The notes under the pieces were generated by a model that did not search any database, was not told the origin of the DNA, and worked only from the letters and a program-made list of their open reading frames with translations. Source: Tipula vernalis (taxonomy: Eukaryota; Arthropoda; Insecta; Diptera; Tipulidae). Taken from it: a stretch of 64,000 nt of DNA. This document shows, in pieces, positions 1 to 10,960 of this stretch. Position numbers and translations under genes: made by a program. Positions within the stretch are counted from its first letter, which is position 1. Each line of letters starts with the position of its first letter. Where the stretch lies: assembly GCA_958295665.1 (NCBI GenBank), contig OY282559.1, positions 268,746,057 to 268,810,056 of the forward strand, given 5' to 3'.

Positions 1-420
1 ACAACAAAGATGTGGTTTACTTTAATTTACCAAACACTATGGAACGCCAATGGGAAGAATCCCTAGATTAATTTAAGTTAGTAAATTAAGTCAGAAACAA
101 ATTGCTAATTAGTCCAGGAGACTAGATTGTAATTACATAAAATAAATAAATAAAATTTATTTTAAATATAAAAAAAAAAAAACAAAAAAAGAAAACAATT
201 TCAATATATTAAATAATGCCAACAATTCCTGTGTAATTTCGTTTCGGACTTTGCATCAGACTACTATATTCCAAAGAAATATTATTATTTACGGTTAATG
301 TAAATATGTAACACATGAGTAAAAGTATTAATTCGTTATAAATGGTTCATGTTTTTGTAAAAGGGGATGATTTGGAGTAACATTCGGGCTGTAAACTGTT
401 TAGTCAAATAAGAGATAAAC
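1..420. other. AT-rich DNA without a recognisable gene
   Basis: I see no supported gene here. An A-rich stretch at about 135-195 looks like a retroelement or pseudogene tail, but no coding remnant precedes it. The last part, from about 361, reads in a frame that leads into the transposase relic downstream and may belong to it. Confidence 0.5.
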
Positions 421-1800
421 GAAGGGAACAATTAAAACATGAGCTTAGTCAAAAAACTCCTCATAATTTTCAATTAGACTCTCGTAAAAACTCAAATATT
501 GAATTAACAGCGAAGGGAAATACGCAACTTATCACATCAAGTGAAGTATTGCGCAAGATAAAGTCCGAATATTTAAAACGGAATGACGTAGTAACAAATT
601 GTGATATTACCGATATGTATCACAAAATTCGTATTGAGCCAAAGGTAAATAAATATAGTTTTTCTTTTTCGAGCCCACTTAAGGTTATCATGTTACGAGA
701 GACCCAGCTCGCTTTAATTTCGAAATATAAACTCATGATTGTTCATATTGATGCAACAGGCAACGTAGTAAGACACCCTACATGCTGCGATCATCAATTA
801 AACCGAATACTATATTATGCTTGCATCATTAAAATAAATCATATAATCATCCCAATCGCTGAGATGATTTCTAGTCAGCATGATTCAAAAATCATTACAC
901 AGTTTCTAATGGATCTTTACTCAGAAATGTCAAAAATATCGAAAGCACATATGCCAAAATGCTATGTGGTGGACTGGTCTTGGGCTTCGATAATTGCCAT
1001 ATTGCAAGCAATGAATGTAAAGAATGTCGCAAACTATCTAGATTATGCATATAATATACTGATAAAGAAAGATCTACCACGAAAAGATAAAGTGGCAGTG
1101 TTCGTTTGATATGCGCATTTTATAAATATAGTAGGAAAACAAATCCCAAAAAATGTGGCAATGTCAAATCTGACATAAAAAACTTAATTTTATATATATT
1201 TTGCACAATAATCAACTGCTCTACAATCTTTGTAGTCCTTGTGTTACAAAATACGTTACTGAAGCGTTTGAGATATTTAAGAGTTTCACGAAGTCTTTGT
1301 ATATTCCCGAACAAGAAAAGGTTTCTAATTTAAATTCGAATTCTTTGGATAATGAGAAATAATGATTGACGAAGGACATAGAGGTTATTCATGCAGTCCG
1401 TTTTTTAAAAAATATTCTCTATTACATAGAGACATTGTGGAAAAAATTTCGCAGAAATGTACAACAGAGAAAAAAAATGAATTTTTATTTCCAGAATTTG
1501 TAACATTTACCATAAACAAATATTTTTCGTATTTACCATTTTGGTCAATGTCGAAAATTGGTTTAATCTTGTGAAAAATCATTACACCGAAAATAAAAAA
1601 TTAAAGGTAGACAGATTTGTAAGCCTGTTAAACGAAAAAACTGACAATAGTTTAAAACGAATCGAATTTTCACAGATTTTACCATCTACACCAAAATTGG
1701 GAACTATTAAAATTCCTAAGACACATTGACATTCACCTGATCCCTTACAACTTGATGATAATACGGATTCCATTCACGAAGAGATGTGGCAAAAAAAAAA
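421..1800 (+). pseudogene. Decayed MULE-like transposase
   Basis: The relic resembles a MULE-type DDE transposase family common in aphids and other insects. The longest open piece (549-1109) is readable upstream without a stop to about 421. It carries an IDATG block (Asp about residue 68), a following tyrosine-rich FYY-type strand (ILYYA), a QHD-x-KIITQFL helix and a VVDWSWA block (second Asp about residue 142). The distal part is split by frameshifts: 1362-1574 reads FPEFVTFTINKYFSYLPFW and 1541-1729 reads VENWFNLVKNH..KVDRFVSLL, which gives the family's terminal acidic residue. After about 1730 a lysine-rich linker-like stretch continues in the same sense. At least two frameshifts and stops make it non-functional. 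Terminal inverted repeats were not found. In relatives known to me this domain can be followed by a USP-like protease, and a separate copy of that domain lies at 28.9 kb. The superfamily name is my assignment from motifs. Confidence 0.6.
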
Positions 1801-2057
1801 GAAAACATACAAGTCTCCCAGACATATAGGAGAACGGGTAATAAAAAGATACTCATCGAAGCAATTATTCGTTTAGAAACCAATAAAAAAAGTATCAGCC
1901 ATAATAAAAAATAAAAAGTCGGAAAGGTCCAAATCTCTACGATTCGTAAACTACTCAAACAAATAAAATCGATACGACGTTCAAAAAATTATTAAACATT
2001 TTTATCCCCTACGTATGGAAATGGCTTTTGACTCAATTGGTTCATGAAACATTAGGC

Positions 2058-2277
2058 TGCATCACTCAAAACAAACCGATTGGAATTGGACAAAAATCAC
2101 ATGTCTTGGAAGCAAGAATGGAACTGAGCTGCATTTTCGGACGAAAAAAAAAATTTATTTGGATGGGACGGGCATCAGTTTTATCTCCATGAGTCCGAAA
2201 ATGCAACCCGGTTCCATTCTTGCTTCCATGATATGTAGTTTCTAGCAGATTCCAATCGGTTTGCTTTGCCTGATGCA
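2058..2277. repeat. Hairpin (foldback) repeat, MITE-like
   Basis: Two arms of about 85 bp, 2058-2142 and 2193-2277, are imperfect reverse complements; for example GGAAGCAAGAATGGAAC in the left arm faces GTTCCATTCTTGCTTCC in the right arm. The loop is about 50 bp with an A-tract. The structure is typical of a foldback MITE or of a hairpin-forming non-autonomous element. I could not define a target-site duplication. A reading frame across the right arm is only a by-product of the repeat. Confidence 0.75.
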
Positions 2278-2409
2278 TTCAAAGGAGGTTACTCTTAGAG
2301 TTTTTTCAATTTAAGATGCTTAGCATTGTTAATCACACGTCGAACCGTTGATAAGCTAGCTTTGACTGCGATTTTTGCCTTAAGTTTTTACGCTGATATT
2401 TTTGACGTT

Positions 2410-3064
2410 TCTTGAAAGAATTTATTTTAAATTTTTTCATCTTGTTCCTTTTGGAATTCGTGCTCCGCACCTAAGAGCTCTCTTTCTTTTTGAAAAATAT
2501 CATTCTATAATTCCTGTTGCATTTTTAGGAATTCCCTCATGTTTTTCGCTGGTTTACCTTTCTGATTGGAATCTATTTTAACATAAATAATAAGAAATAT
2601 TGTTCTGTATACATATTTTTTTGAAAAATAAATTACCTTTTGATGTAAATCCCTGACATCATATCATTATTACAGCTTATATCTCTACCCTCATCCAACT
2701 CAGTTTCAACTCCGATGGTATTGGTCGATGGAGTAAGTTCTGTTTAAACAAAAAATTCATTAAAATATTATACATAATGCCATCGGTGTCGTAATTTCGT
2801 CTTAATTTTTATAATGCCTAATTTCCATTCTTCCGATACCGGTCGTATTATTATTTTTTTTATATTCTTTATATTCCGCCTTTAATTTTCTCCATTTAAG
2901 CACAATTTGTTCTTGACTTTTATTTTATAGCCGCGAGCTACCATTTCTTTTTCTACACTTTGAAAAACTGTCCTATTTCTAAACTTTTTACCATCTAAAA
3001 GTTTTGTCACTTGCTTTTCAACCAACACCTCTAGCAAAACATCCACCTTTTCGTCTGACCACAA
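2410..3064 (-). pseudogene. Myb/SANT-like DNA-binding protein relic
   Basis: On the minus strand, 3064-2882 encodes WSDEKVDVLLEVLVE..KLLDGKKFRNRTVFQSV..EM.ARGYKIKVKNK, which is the Myb/SANT-like (MSANTD) domain found in many insect proteins and as the partner protein of Harbinger-type transposons. Downstream on the same strand are pieces that fit the family's acidic linker and a charged coiled-coil end (MREFLKMQQEL, then NDIFQKERELLG with a stop between). A plausible 64-bp intron lies at 2573-2636 (minus-strand donor GTAATT, acceptor AAATAG). The in-frame stop and disturbed linker suggest a pseudogene. A host MSANTD-type gene is the alternative to a transposon-borne one. Confidence 0.55.
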
Positions 3065-3430
3065 ATTTCTTTTTTAAAAACTCATTTCGTGTTTTGTAAT
3101 ATATTTCTGTGTTCTAAACTAGAAATAAGCTTGTGATTTGTGAAATGTCATTTCAGTCAGTCCGAAGTTATATGTTACACCGAAAATTAAAACCGACTCA
3201 ACCAGCCTAATGTTAACCGACTGAGTTGGTCATCATTTCAGTCACAATTTCGGTTGCGTTGCAGTTTACTTTACATGTCAGACCTTTCGTTATGTTTCAG
3301 TCGGTCATCATTTCAGTTCAACATGTAACTTCAGTTTGTAACTCAGGTTTCATCAATAATATAATCTGTGTTTATTTAAGTATTGAAATTTTTGGATAAT
3401 TTTATATATAATTTTAGTTTAATATAATTA
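3065..3430. other. Intergenic, short imperfect repeats
   Basis: No gene is seen. The phrase GGTCATCATTTCAGT occurs twice (about 3227 and 3304) within a region rich in CAGTCGG/CAGTCAG motifs. These could be subterminal repeats of a neighbouring DNA transposon, but no paired end was found. Confidence 0.4.
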
Positions 3431-3680
3431 TACTTTCTTTTACGTAAGTAAAATAAAGTATAGTAATCATAAAAATTTTGGACCTTAAGATTTTTAGAGA
3501 TTTATCCTTTGGGGTTATCGGGGGACCTCAACCCTGAGTCCGAAAAAGTCGGTTTCGAAATGGTGTCTCTCTGCCAGTCTGTCAGTATGTCAGTCTGTGT
3601 CCTCTCTATACCTCAGATGGTTTAACCAATCGAACTGAAACTTCAGATTTAAGCTTTTTTGATAAATTGTGAGGTCCCAG
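3431..3680 (+). mobile_element. mini-me/DINE-like repeat, copy 1
   Basis: The segment is colinear with 16102-16760. It shares TAAAGTATAGTAATCAT, GGACCTTGAGATTTTTAGAG, TTTCGAAATGGTGTCT, a short GTCY tract, and then CAGATGGTTTAACCAATCG and GATTTAAGCTTTTTTGATAA. An internal GTCY proto-microsatellite is the hallmark of the dipteran mini-me elements, related to the DINE-1/Helentron group. Here the tract is only about 30 bp with interruptions, an unexpanded form of the array at 16.2 kb. Confidence 0.6.
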
Positions 3681-4176
3681 TGAATCTTTAATAATTTAAT
3701 TATAGATAAAAATGCATTTGCAGAATTCAGGTCTCACCTTAAGATACGGTAAATTAGATTTAGTTAGGTAACATTGAGAGCTGGATAGTTTGCAAGCATA
3801 TCAACAAAGATGCAAGAACTAGTCCTGGAACCTAAAATGGTCAAGAGAAAAAGATGACGGATTTAGCATGAAATTTTGGTAGTAATTAAGAATGGTTCAT
3901 AACTTGGTAATGGAAATTAAATTAATTTTGAACTAAAACTTAATTAATTAAATATTTTCTCTTTCCCTTGTTTTGTTATATTGAGGGTGGGTGTAATTCT
4001 TGATATTTGTATTTATATAATTAATAAATTTATGGAAAATATTTTGGGAGCGAAAATTTAATTAATTTTATTTACTTAGGAAATAAAATTTGAATAGTAC
4101 TTAAGAATATTTTAGAACTTGCTTATAGAATTTAATTAATTCGTTAATTCGGACCTTAAACCTTATTAAGTAAAGT
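3681..4176. other. AT-rich spacer
   Basis: I find no gene in this stretch. It contains many TTAATTAA-like words and ends with the first copy of the 13-bp duplication that flanks the downstream retrotransposon. Confidence 0.5.
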
Positions 4177-4189
4177 AAGTTTAGTTATT

Positions 4190-4588
4190 GGAGGTCCGGC
4201 GCCTTCTGGAAGGGGGGAATAATGCTGTTTAGTAATACCAGCTCCGTAACCTTCCTTTAGGGTGGGCTCCGGCAGGCTGTTCTGGTCATGTTTTAGGCAG
4301 TCCTGTCTGTGGGCCCACGATCTGCGCGAGGGGTAACCTAAGCGTGATTCGAAAGTGTACGTACTACCTCCTCGTGGTGAACTCCTGTAACTGTTGGTTC
4401 GTTTACCGAACAACAGGCTAAAGTACGACGCTAAAGTATGGTTTAAACCTTGCAAAAAACACAAATCTAAGGTGAGATACGTGCGCCGAGGGATAAATGA
4501 TCATGGGTTAGTTGGTCGCTAGGACAGAACTCAGGATACTAGGCGACCTCCGGTTTCAATCAGCCTTACCACGGCAAGAGGCGCTTCC
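4190..4588 (+). promoter_or_regulatory. 5' leader of Loa-type element
   Basis: This GC-rich untranslated region begins the element directly after the TSD. Blocks such as AGCTCCGTAACCTTCC, GTTCTGGTCATG, AGGGGTAACCT, AAGTGTACGT and AGGCTAAAGTACG recur in the deletion derivative at 8643-8990 and, diverged, on the minus strand at about 15470-15716. Conservation across subfamilies suggests an internal promoter or structured RNA role, as known for 5' ends of other non-LTR elements; that role is inference. Confidence 0.5.
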
Positions 4589-5502
4589 GTGGTGGACCTT
4601 TCATTCCTCAAACAAATCAACTTTTGCATGGAATTTATTAAAAACAAAAATAATAAGGGCGGTGCTCCTTCAAACGCACCAGTCTCAGAAGATGGCAAGG
4701 ACCATTCAGGCCCTGCTTCTGAGATCGTAAAATTAATGGAAAACTCTAGTACGGACGTAGTGGTGGGCTCTCCTTTACATGGCACTCTATTGCCTGAAAT
4801 GAATACCCAATCCACGTCGACAACGGCCAAAATAAATAACAAACTTGAGAAATTGCAGCTCGAGGAGACATCAAAGAGGAGTACACGCCTCAGTGGGGCC
4901 GCGAGGAGACGTCTGTCCCATCTAATTCGGTCAGGGGTCCCCCACGACGCTGCCTTGCAGCAATGTAAGGCTCACAGACGCTAGAGTGGCTTACGGCCGA
5001 ACTGCCCTCACTTAAGCCATGGAACGAGGCAACCCTGAAGGCAGTCAGGGAGGAGGAGTTGCATCGCCCAAAAATTATGTTTGTTTAGCTGCCACGAGGG
5101 AGTAAGGAGACAAACGATAAGATACTGCGTCGACTGGCGATCTAGAATAAGGACCTAAGAGACGCAGACTGGAGGATTATTGCGAGGAGGGAGCGAGAAG
5201 GCGACCTCCTTCAAATCACAATGTCCGTTTCACATAAAACGGCGGAGATACTGAAGGGCTCCAACTACAGAGTCAACTGGATGTTTGGCTCTGTACACTT
5301 CCGCCCAAAAGAAGGAGGGGCGATGGATACAGTCAAGGGGAGAGTGGCGGAGCCGATTCTGCCCGGCACGTCAAGGGCAGCTTTGGCTGAGAACGCGGGC
5401 CGCGGTGTTGGGGTCACTGAGACGAGGGAAGCTAGGAGACCTGGCACCTCCGGAACAGGGAGACCGGCCAAACCGGGCCGAGGAAAGAGCTTGAAGAGCT
5501 GA
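4589..5502 (+). pseudogene. Loa-type ORF1 (gag-like), broken
   Basis: The N-terminal part (4589-4984) is polar and low complexity, ending in a basic RLSGAARRRLSHLIRSG segment, a motif common at the start of insect ORF1 proteins of this type. The C-terminal part (from about 5156 through 5502) reads DADWRIIARRE, LLQITMSVSHKTAEIL and NWMFGSVHFRPK, matching the DUF4780-like domain of such ORF1 proteins. A stop at about 4982-4984 and a frameshifted 240-bp middle separate the halves. No CCHC knuckles were seen. The protein would bind element RNA in the ribonucleoprotein; that is family knowledge, not visible here. Confidence 0.65.
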
Positions 5503-5595
5503 CTTGGGCTGACACCTAGAGGAAGCACAGCAACCGAGCAAACCAGGCTCTCCGGAGCCTAAGACATAATAAAAAATAAATAAAAAATACACTTC

Positions 5596-7753
5596 ATGGT
5601 GATAAACACCAAACTTGCAACAATAACGAAACTGAGATTCGTGCAGATTAATCTGCATCGATCGAAGACGGCTACAAACAACCTAAACCGTCTTTTTATG
5701 ATTAAGATCTGGGATATAGCGCTCATACAGGAGCCTTGGACCAACAATGGGAAGATTAAAGGTTTTGCAGACATGGGTATCTCCAGTGCAATTCTCGACT
5801 GGCATGTGTCCAAGGAAGCATCCCTCTCAGATCATATGTACATCAGGTTTGATATCAATATCCCTTCAAAACAAGAGTTTATGGTAAGGATACCAAAACG
5901 CACCAGCTGGTCAGTCTATAATGACAGACTTTTGGATAACTTAGCTGGTCTACAGACCACGATAAACTTTGTCGAATACCTCGACATTGTTGCAAATTAC
6001 GCTATAGAGGCAATAATTAATGCCCACTACTCAAGCTCACCCCTGGTGCATATTAGAGACACAAGGGATGTTCCTTAGTGAAACCAAAACTTGGAAAACA
6101 TGAGACGGAATGTCCATAAACTTTTTAATAGGGCTAAGAGGACGAATGATTGAACTACCTATCAGAATTCCTTTACGTAATACAACTTAGCTCTTAGGCA
6201 GAGCAAAAGACTAAGCTTGTGTAAGAAAATAGACAAACTATCTATGGCGTGTCGACTTCAGAAGGCACTCTCAATACTTGTTTCGAAGTAATTCAGGAAC
6301 AATCACTAACAAGGGGTATAGACGCCACCACCGTAAGGTGGATTATAAACCTGCTAAAATACAAGAGCATTACGGCCTCTTTTGGAGACAAAACCATCAC
6401 TATAGCGGCCACCAAGGGTTGCCCCCAGGGAGGTGTTCCCTCTTCCTTATTGTGGCTGATCGTAATGGATCAATTACTTACCAGACTGAGAAATCTAGAC
6501 TTCTCAAATATTACCTATGCGGACGACCTAGTCTTGATGGTTAGGGACATGACCGCAAATACAGTAGGGGAAAGAATGCAACAAGCCCTAGAGGTAGTAA
6601 ATGATTGGTGCACGGAGGTGGGCCTTACGGTAAATCCCAACAAAGTCAACTGCACTCTCTTTACTAACCGGAGGAAAACTGTCCTCCCGCAGATAGCCCT
6701 TGTGGGTAACTCTCCAACTGTCAACGGAAGTTAAATATCTGGGTGTCGTACTTGCTCAGAAATTGACATGAAATCCCCACTTAAATCATATCACAAACCA
6801 GGCGAATAAGGCCTACTTCACCTGCCTATGAATTATTGGCAAAACGTGGGGACTGAGCCCACAAATGTTGGTTTGGCTATGGTCTGTTACGCAGCGTTTG
6901 TGTGGTGGCCAACGACGGAACAAACTGGTGCACGGAGAATACTGGACAAGATCCAGAGGTTAATCTGTGTGGGTGCAACTGGAGCAATGAGGACTTGTCC
7001 AACAGCTGCCCTTGAGAGAATACTGGGGCTCCAACCACTGCACCTACACGTTAAAAAGTAGCCGGTTCAAGAGGTCTGAGCCTAAAAATTATAGCCAAAA
7101 TTAAATATATAAGGCCAGGACACAACAGTATTCTACATAAATTAAACTTTAAGGAGGAATTGATCCAACTATCGGATTTGATGGTAAGGACAATAGACTG
7201 TCGGAGGAATTTTACTATTAGTTTGCCGGATAGGACACTGGTAGAGAATATTATCTCCTCCCTCAATGTCTTAAAAAGAAATATAACAAGACCAAGATCA
7301 GGCAGCTCTCTACTGGGTAAAGCAAACAAAGTCACCCTTTTGTGGTTTCCTGGCCACTCCACCATTAGAGGAAATGAGGCAGCAGACTGATGTGCAAAAA
7401 TGGGAGCAAGCCGAGATTTCCTGGGTCCCAGTCCTAGTATTGCTTTTTCCAAAACCCACTTGGCAAATGGTATAAGGGACTGGGAGCAGAACTATAAGAA
7501 ATTAGTCTGGGAGTCCTCCATTGTGATGAGACAGGCCAAAAAATTATTCAGTTATAATATTATACGTCTGGGAGAGGCACCGAAGATGGACCTCCAAACC
7601 CTAAGATCCCTTACCTGGGTTTTAACAGGGCACGGCCCTTTTAACGGCCATCTACATAAAATAGGAAGGTCCCTTACGGACCAGTGCAGATTCTCTGACT
7701 GCGGTAAGGAGACATCGGAACACCTACTATTCACATGCGATGCTCTCATCTAA
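5596..7753 (+). pseudogene. Loa-type ORF2: EN-RT-RNase H, broken
   Basis: 5596-6078 starts an endonuclease/exonuclease/phosphatase (EEP) domain (LRFVQINLHRSK, ALIQEPW) but jumps from residue about 56 to its end (SLSDHMYIRFDI), so the catalytic core is deleted. The reverse transcriptase part (6249-6734) retains KGCPQGGVPSSLLW and ITYADDLVLMV, with the catalytic YADD, but lacks much of the fingers. The thumb follows in shifted frames. 7160-7390 ends with the RNase H block VTLLWFPGHSTIRGNEAAD, then a stop, and 7400-7753 holds the C-terminal C-x4-C-x4-H-x4-C knuckle (CRFSDCGKETSEHLLFTC). Several frameshifts make it dead. Confidence 0.8.
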
Positions 7754-7929
7754 ACAAAATTCAAGTTCCTCAATGCGTACATAATCCAGTGGTCTAACGC
7801 CGACCCACTAAACTACACTACATTTTACGTAGGAATCTCTAGGGGTGCACAATAGGCCTCAAAGGTCGCAGTGCTCTGAGCAACGAAACACCCACCCTTT
7901 AGCAAAAAAAAAAAAAAAGTTTAGTTATT

Positions 7930-8628
7930 TAATTATTAATGGTAATTTGAATTTTAGGAACTATTTCCATGAAACCTAGAAGTAACTTTTATGGGAATTT
8001 AAGCAGCAATTGGACTTGTGGTTAGAATTTGTGTTGTCATGTGTTGACTTATTTACTATATCTATTACCAACAAATTACTAACTATCAATTATTACTTAG
8101 GCATCTGGAATTAGGTGGATTCTTTGTTTTTAATAGATTACTCCTGTCCCTTGATTTGAGAACAATTTATTTGATTAGGATTTTCAGAAGTAGCGGAATA
8201 ACGTAGTTCAGCTCCAGAAATTGGAAGTGGCCTGCTAATATGTAGTTTAGAAATGGTGTTGTCCTGTGCGAATCATTTTTCTCTATTATTACTAAAAATA
8301 CCAACTTGCAATATGCAAAAGGGTGTATTTAACTTTTAATTAACTTAGCTTAAAGAAAATTAAAAGAGGTCTTTCTGAAGTTCCAGAATTAATCATTATT
8401 ATAAGGATTAAAATCAATCCATAGTTTCAGATTTTAATTTTAGCTTGAATCAACCCTACAGGATAAACATGTAGTGAATAAGCTATAGTTTTAAAATTGT
8501 GTTGTCTTGTGCTAACTATTTTACTATAAAATTTCTTACAAATTTTACTAATTGCTTTTTTGCCATTCTCTCCATAAACCCTTTGAACGAACCATAATCT
8601 CCACACCGTAAAAAATTAAGTGCATTCT
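7930..8628 (+). repeat. Imperfect tandem repeat, about 240-bp period
   Basis: Three similar blocks with the phrase GTGTTGTC(A/C/T)TGTG followed by a TTTACTAT-like stretch and ACAAATT/ACCAAC occur at about 8030, 8262 and 8500. They are preceded by similar material around AGAATTTTAGG or CCAGAAATTGG. A related sentence (ATTGTATTGTCTTGTGATATC) appears at about 63670. This is a diverged tandem array, possibly the body of an AT-rich transposon. No coding capacity is seen. Confidence 0.45.
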
Positions 8629-9407
8629 ATTTACGAATGGCGGTGGTTTGGCGTCTATTGGAGGGGAGGACCAAAGTTGAGTAGATTAATCTACAAGCTC
8701 CGTAACCTTCCAGTAGGGTGCGCATCACGTGAGCCGTTCTGGTCATGTATTAGGCAGCTGCGTCATGGGTACAATTGTGTAAGGGGTAACCTGTTCACAA
8801 TTCGCAAGTGTACGTGCTGCCTCCGCGTGGCAACCACTAATAACCAAGATCATTTGGCATTTTTTGGCCATTTGGCACAGGCTAAAGTACGGCGCTAAAG
8901 GAGAAAACCTTGACAAAAAACCATAATCTAAGGTGGAACAGCATATGCCGATGGATGAATGGCTGATAGGTTAATCAGTCCAAAATATGCGAACTCTGGA
9001 TACCAGCCACCCTCCAGTTTTATTTAGCCTTTATGTAGTAAAGCTCGGTGACCTACAGGCGATTTGCAATTTTCAGCAACTCGTAAGAGTGAAATCAAAC
9101 GGAATACGGGGCAGGAGTAGAAATATACGAGAGTGGGACAGCCCTCTCGAAGTCCTTGGGCTCCAATGCTACAGTCTTTCTAGCGGAACTACATGCTGTA
9201 GTAAACATCTAGGAGGGAGAGCAATAAGCCCAGATAGTATGTATCACGTACCGGGAGGCAGTATTGTCAGGTTAATTAAGAACCTGAATATTCACTGGAC
9301 GGATAATTAAGCAGGGGCCAGCACAATAGATCTTTTAGGTCGCAGTACTTGGTGGCCGATCGCCCGCATGGCCCTCCAATAATAATAATAATAATTTACG
9401 AATGGCG
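8629..9407 (+). mobile_element. Internally deleted Loa-type element with 14-bp TSD
   Basis: The copy is bounded by ATTTACGAATGGCG at 8629-8642 and 9394-9407. It begins with a 5' leader homologous to that at 4190-4588. It then jumps to an RNase H fragment readable as GAGVEIYESG and LSKSLGSNATVFLAELHAVV (about 9111-9210), followed by a 3' end similar to the 7846-7916 tail (CACAATAG...AGGTCGCAGT) and an AAT-repeat tail (9379-9393). With leader, scrap of ORF2 and tail it resembles a SINE-like non-autonomous derivative. The AAT tail differs from the poly(A) of the 4.2-kb copy, so it is another subfamily. A related minus-strand copy lies at 42098-42395. Confidence 0.8.
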
Positions 9408-10803
9408 CTCATTAATCTGCATTATTTTATTTAAAAAAATACATTTATGAACAATTCATAATATGTATGAATAAGACTATATACGAAAATTATGCTAAAC
9501 ACCTATTATTCGTCATATTAACGAATCAGGTACTGTAATACATGAATATTATAGTTCGTCGTCCATTTCTTTATCTAATTGGATTTTGATAAAAATATTC
9601 ATAAATAGCATAATTAAATTGTAAATTTGACGTATTTTTTCGTAAATATGGAGAAATTCCACGAGTAATTAATAATACGAACAAATTCATAAATGTAATG
9701 ATAATGATTCTGTAGCGTTTCTATTTTGTGTGAAAAAGATCAAATTTCATTATTAAGTAATATAAACGAATTTGTTCGTATTGTTAATAATGGATGAATC
9801 TATTCATAGCATCCATAAAAAATATGTAAAGTTGAATAATATAATCGGGGCAATAATCTAATTGTTATGCAGCTTGAAAGACCACCTCAACATTGAAAAA
9901 TCGTTAGGCATAAAATAAGAGATTTTTTTATGTGCGAAATCAGGTAAATATGTTATTTTATTTTAGTGTTACATAAGTGTTTTCTTTTTGCACGTGCTCT
10001 TATTAAAATAAAATTGTCGCCTCCGTGATTGGTAATTAATTCTCATTCCGTGAAATTAAAATCGGGACACTTGTTTGCGAAATTCATTATATAACTCATA
10101 TTAATCAATTTATTGTGTTTCTGGTTTATTATATTTGCCTGCAAGAAAATATTAACCATGACCATGAGAAGTTCACGAAATAAAATCGCTTTTGAAGTAT
10201 GTATTTGGATCAGAGCTAGGTAGTAAAAATTAGCCGGGCAGTTCACCATGTAAAGAGGCGCTCAACAGATTTACAGGGAGTTCAGCATGTATTAAGATGC
10301 TCTCAAAAATACCAAAATTGGAGGAATCATCAAATTGGACTAATCATCATTTCATTTATGTTAACATTTTTATGTAATAAGAGCAACATTTTTGATCTAA
10401 TTATAATTATTTTTTATGAAATTCTAGTCTTTTATTTCTTTACAACTGTGGTGTTTAGATTTTACGAATTTATTCGTCAAACGACCCAAAAGTTTACATT
10501 CCTATTACGTAAATAAATATTATGTAGTTTTGTGTATCAATTACGAACCCATTCCTATATTTTATGAATTATTTTCAGTATATTTACGAAAATTTTCATC
10601 ACATTGTGTATCACTGAGTATTTCATTCTTCCTACAAACGAATAATTTCATAAACACAAATAATGCATTTCTAAACTTATATGTATGAATTTATTCCTTA
10701 ATGTGATTAACCATTTAATTAGTTTTATGAAAAATTTCATGGTATCTATAATTTCTTTTATTAATAATAAAACTTGTTAGTCCACAAATGCTTTTAACAG
10801 CAT
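9408..10803. other. AT-rich DNA dense in TTCGTA/TACGAA words
   Basis: I find no gene. The stretch is rich in TTACGAA, TTCGTAA, ATTCATAAA and similar near-palindromic words, and similar text returns at 15840-16020 beyond the next retrotransposon. This suggests one AT-rich repeat that was split by the insertion at 10.8-15.7 kb. Confidence 0.4.
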
Positions 10804-10960
10804 TAGGTTAGGTTTGAGTCCCGGTCCACAAGGACCAGGCATAGACCCAGAAATATTCCGTAGCCATACCACTAATAATTGTTTCCTCCAACTCATTGGA
10901 ACCATTTTGAGCTGTTAACAAAGCGCTGGATACTCCTGACGTCCATCCTACAGAGGTCCA

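Larger units (their letters stand above)
4177..7929 (+). mobile_element. Loa-type non-LTR retrotransposon with 13-bp TSD
   Basis: A nearly full-length element lies between direct repeats AAGTTTAGTTATT at 4177-4189 and 7917-7929, so the element is about 4190-7916 and ends in a 15-A tail. It contains a GC-rich 5' leader (4190-4588), a gag-like ORF1, and an ORF2 with endonuclease, reverse transcriptase, RNase H and a C-terminal zinc knuckle. RNase H plus this ORF1 type point to the Loa/I group. Internal deletions in the endonuclease and palm regions, and several stops, make it inactive. The uninterrupted TSD indicates that the copy arrived as one retrotransposition event. Its leader and tail recur at 8.6, 15.5 and 61.65 kb. 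Confidence 0.85.

Noticed and set aside
4156..4464. 102-codon minus-strand frame
   Set aside because: It is antisense to the GC-rich 5' leader of the Loa-type element and has no family motif.
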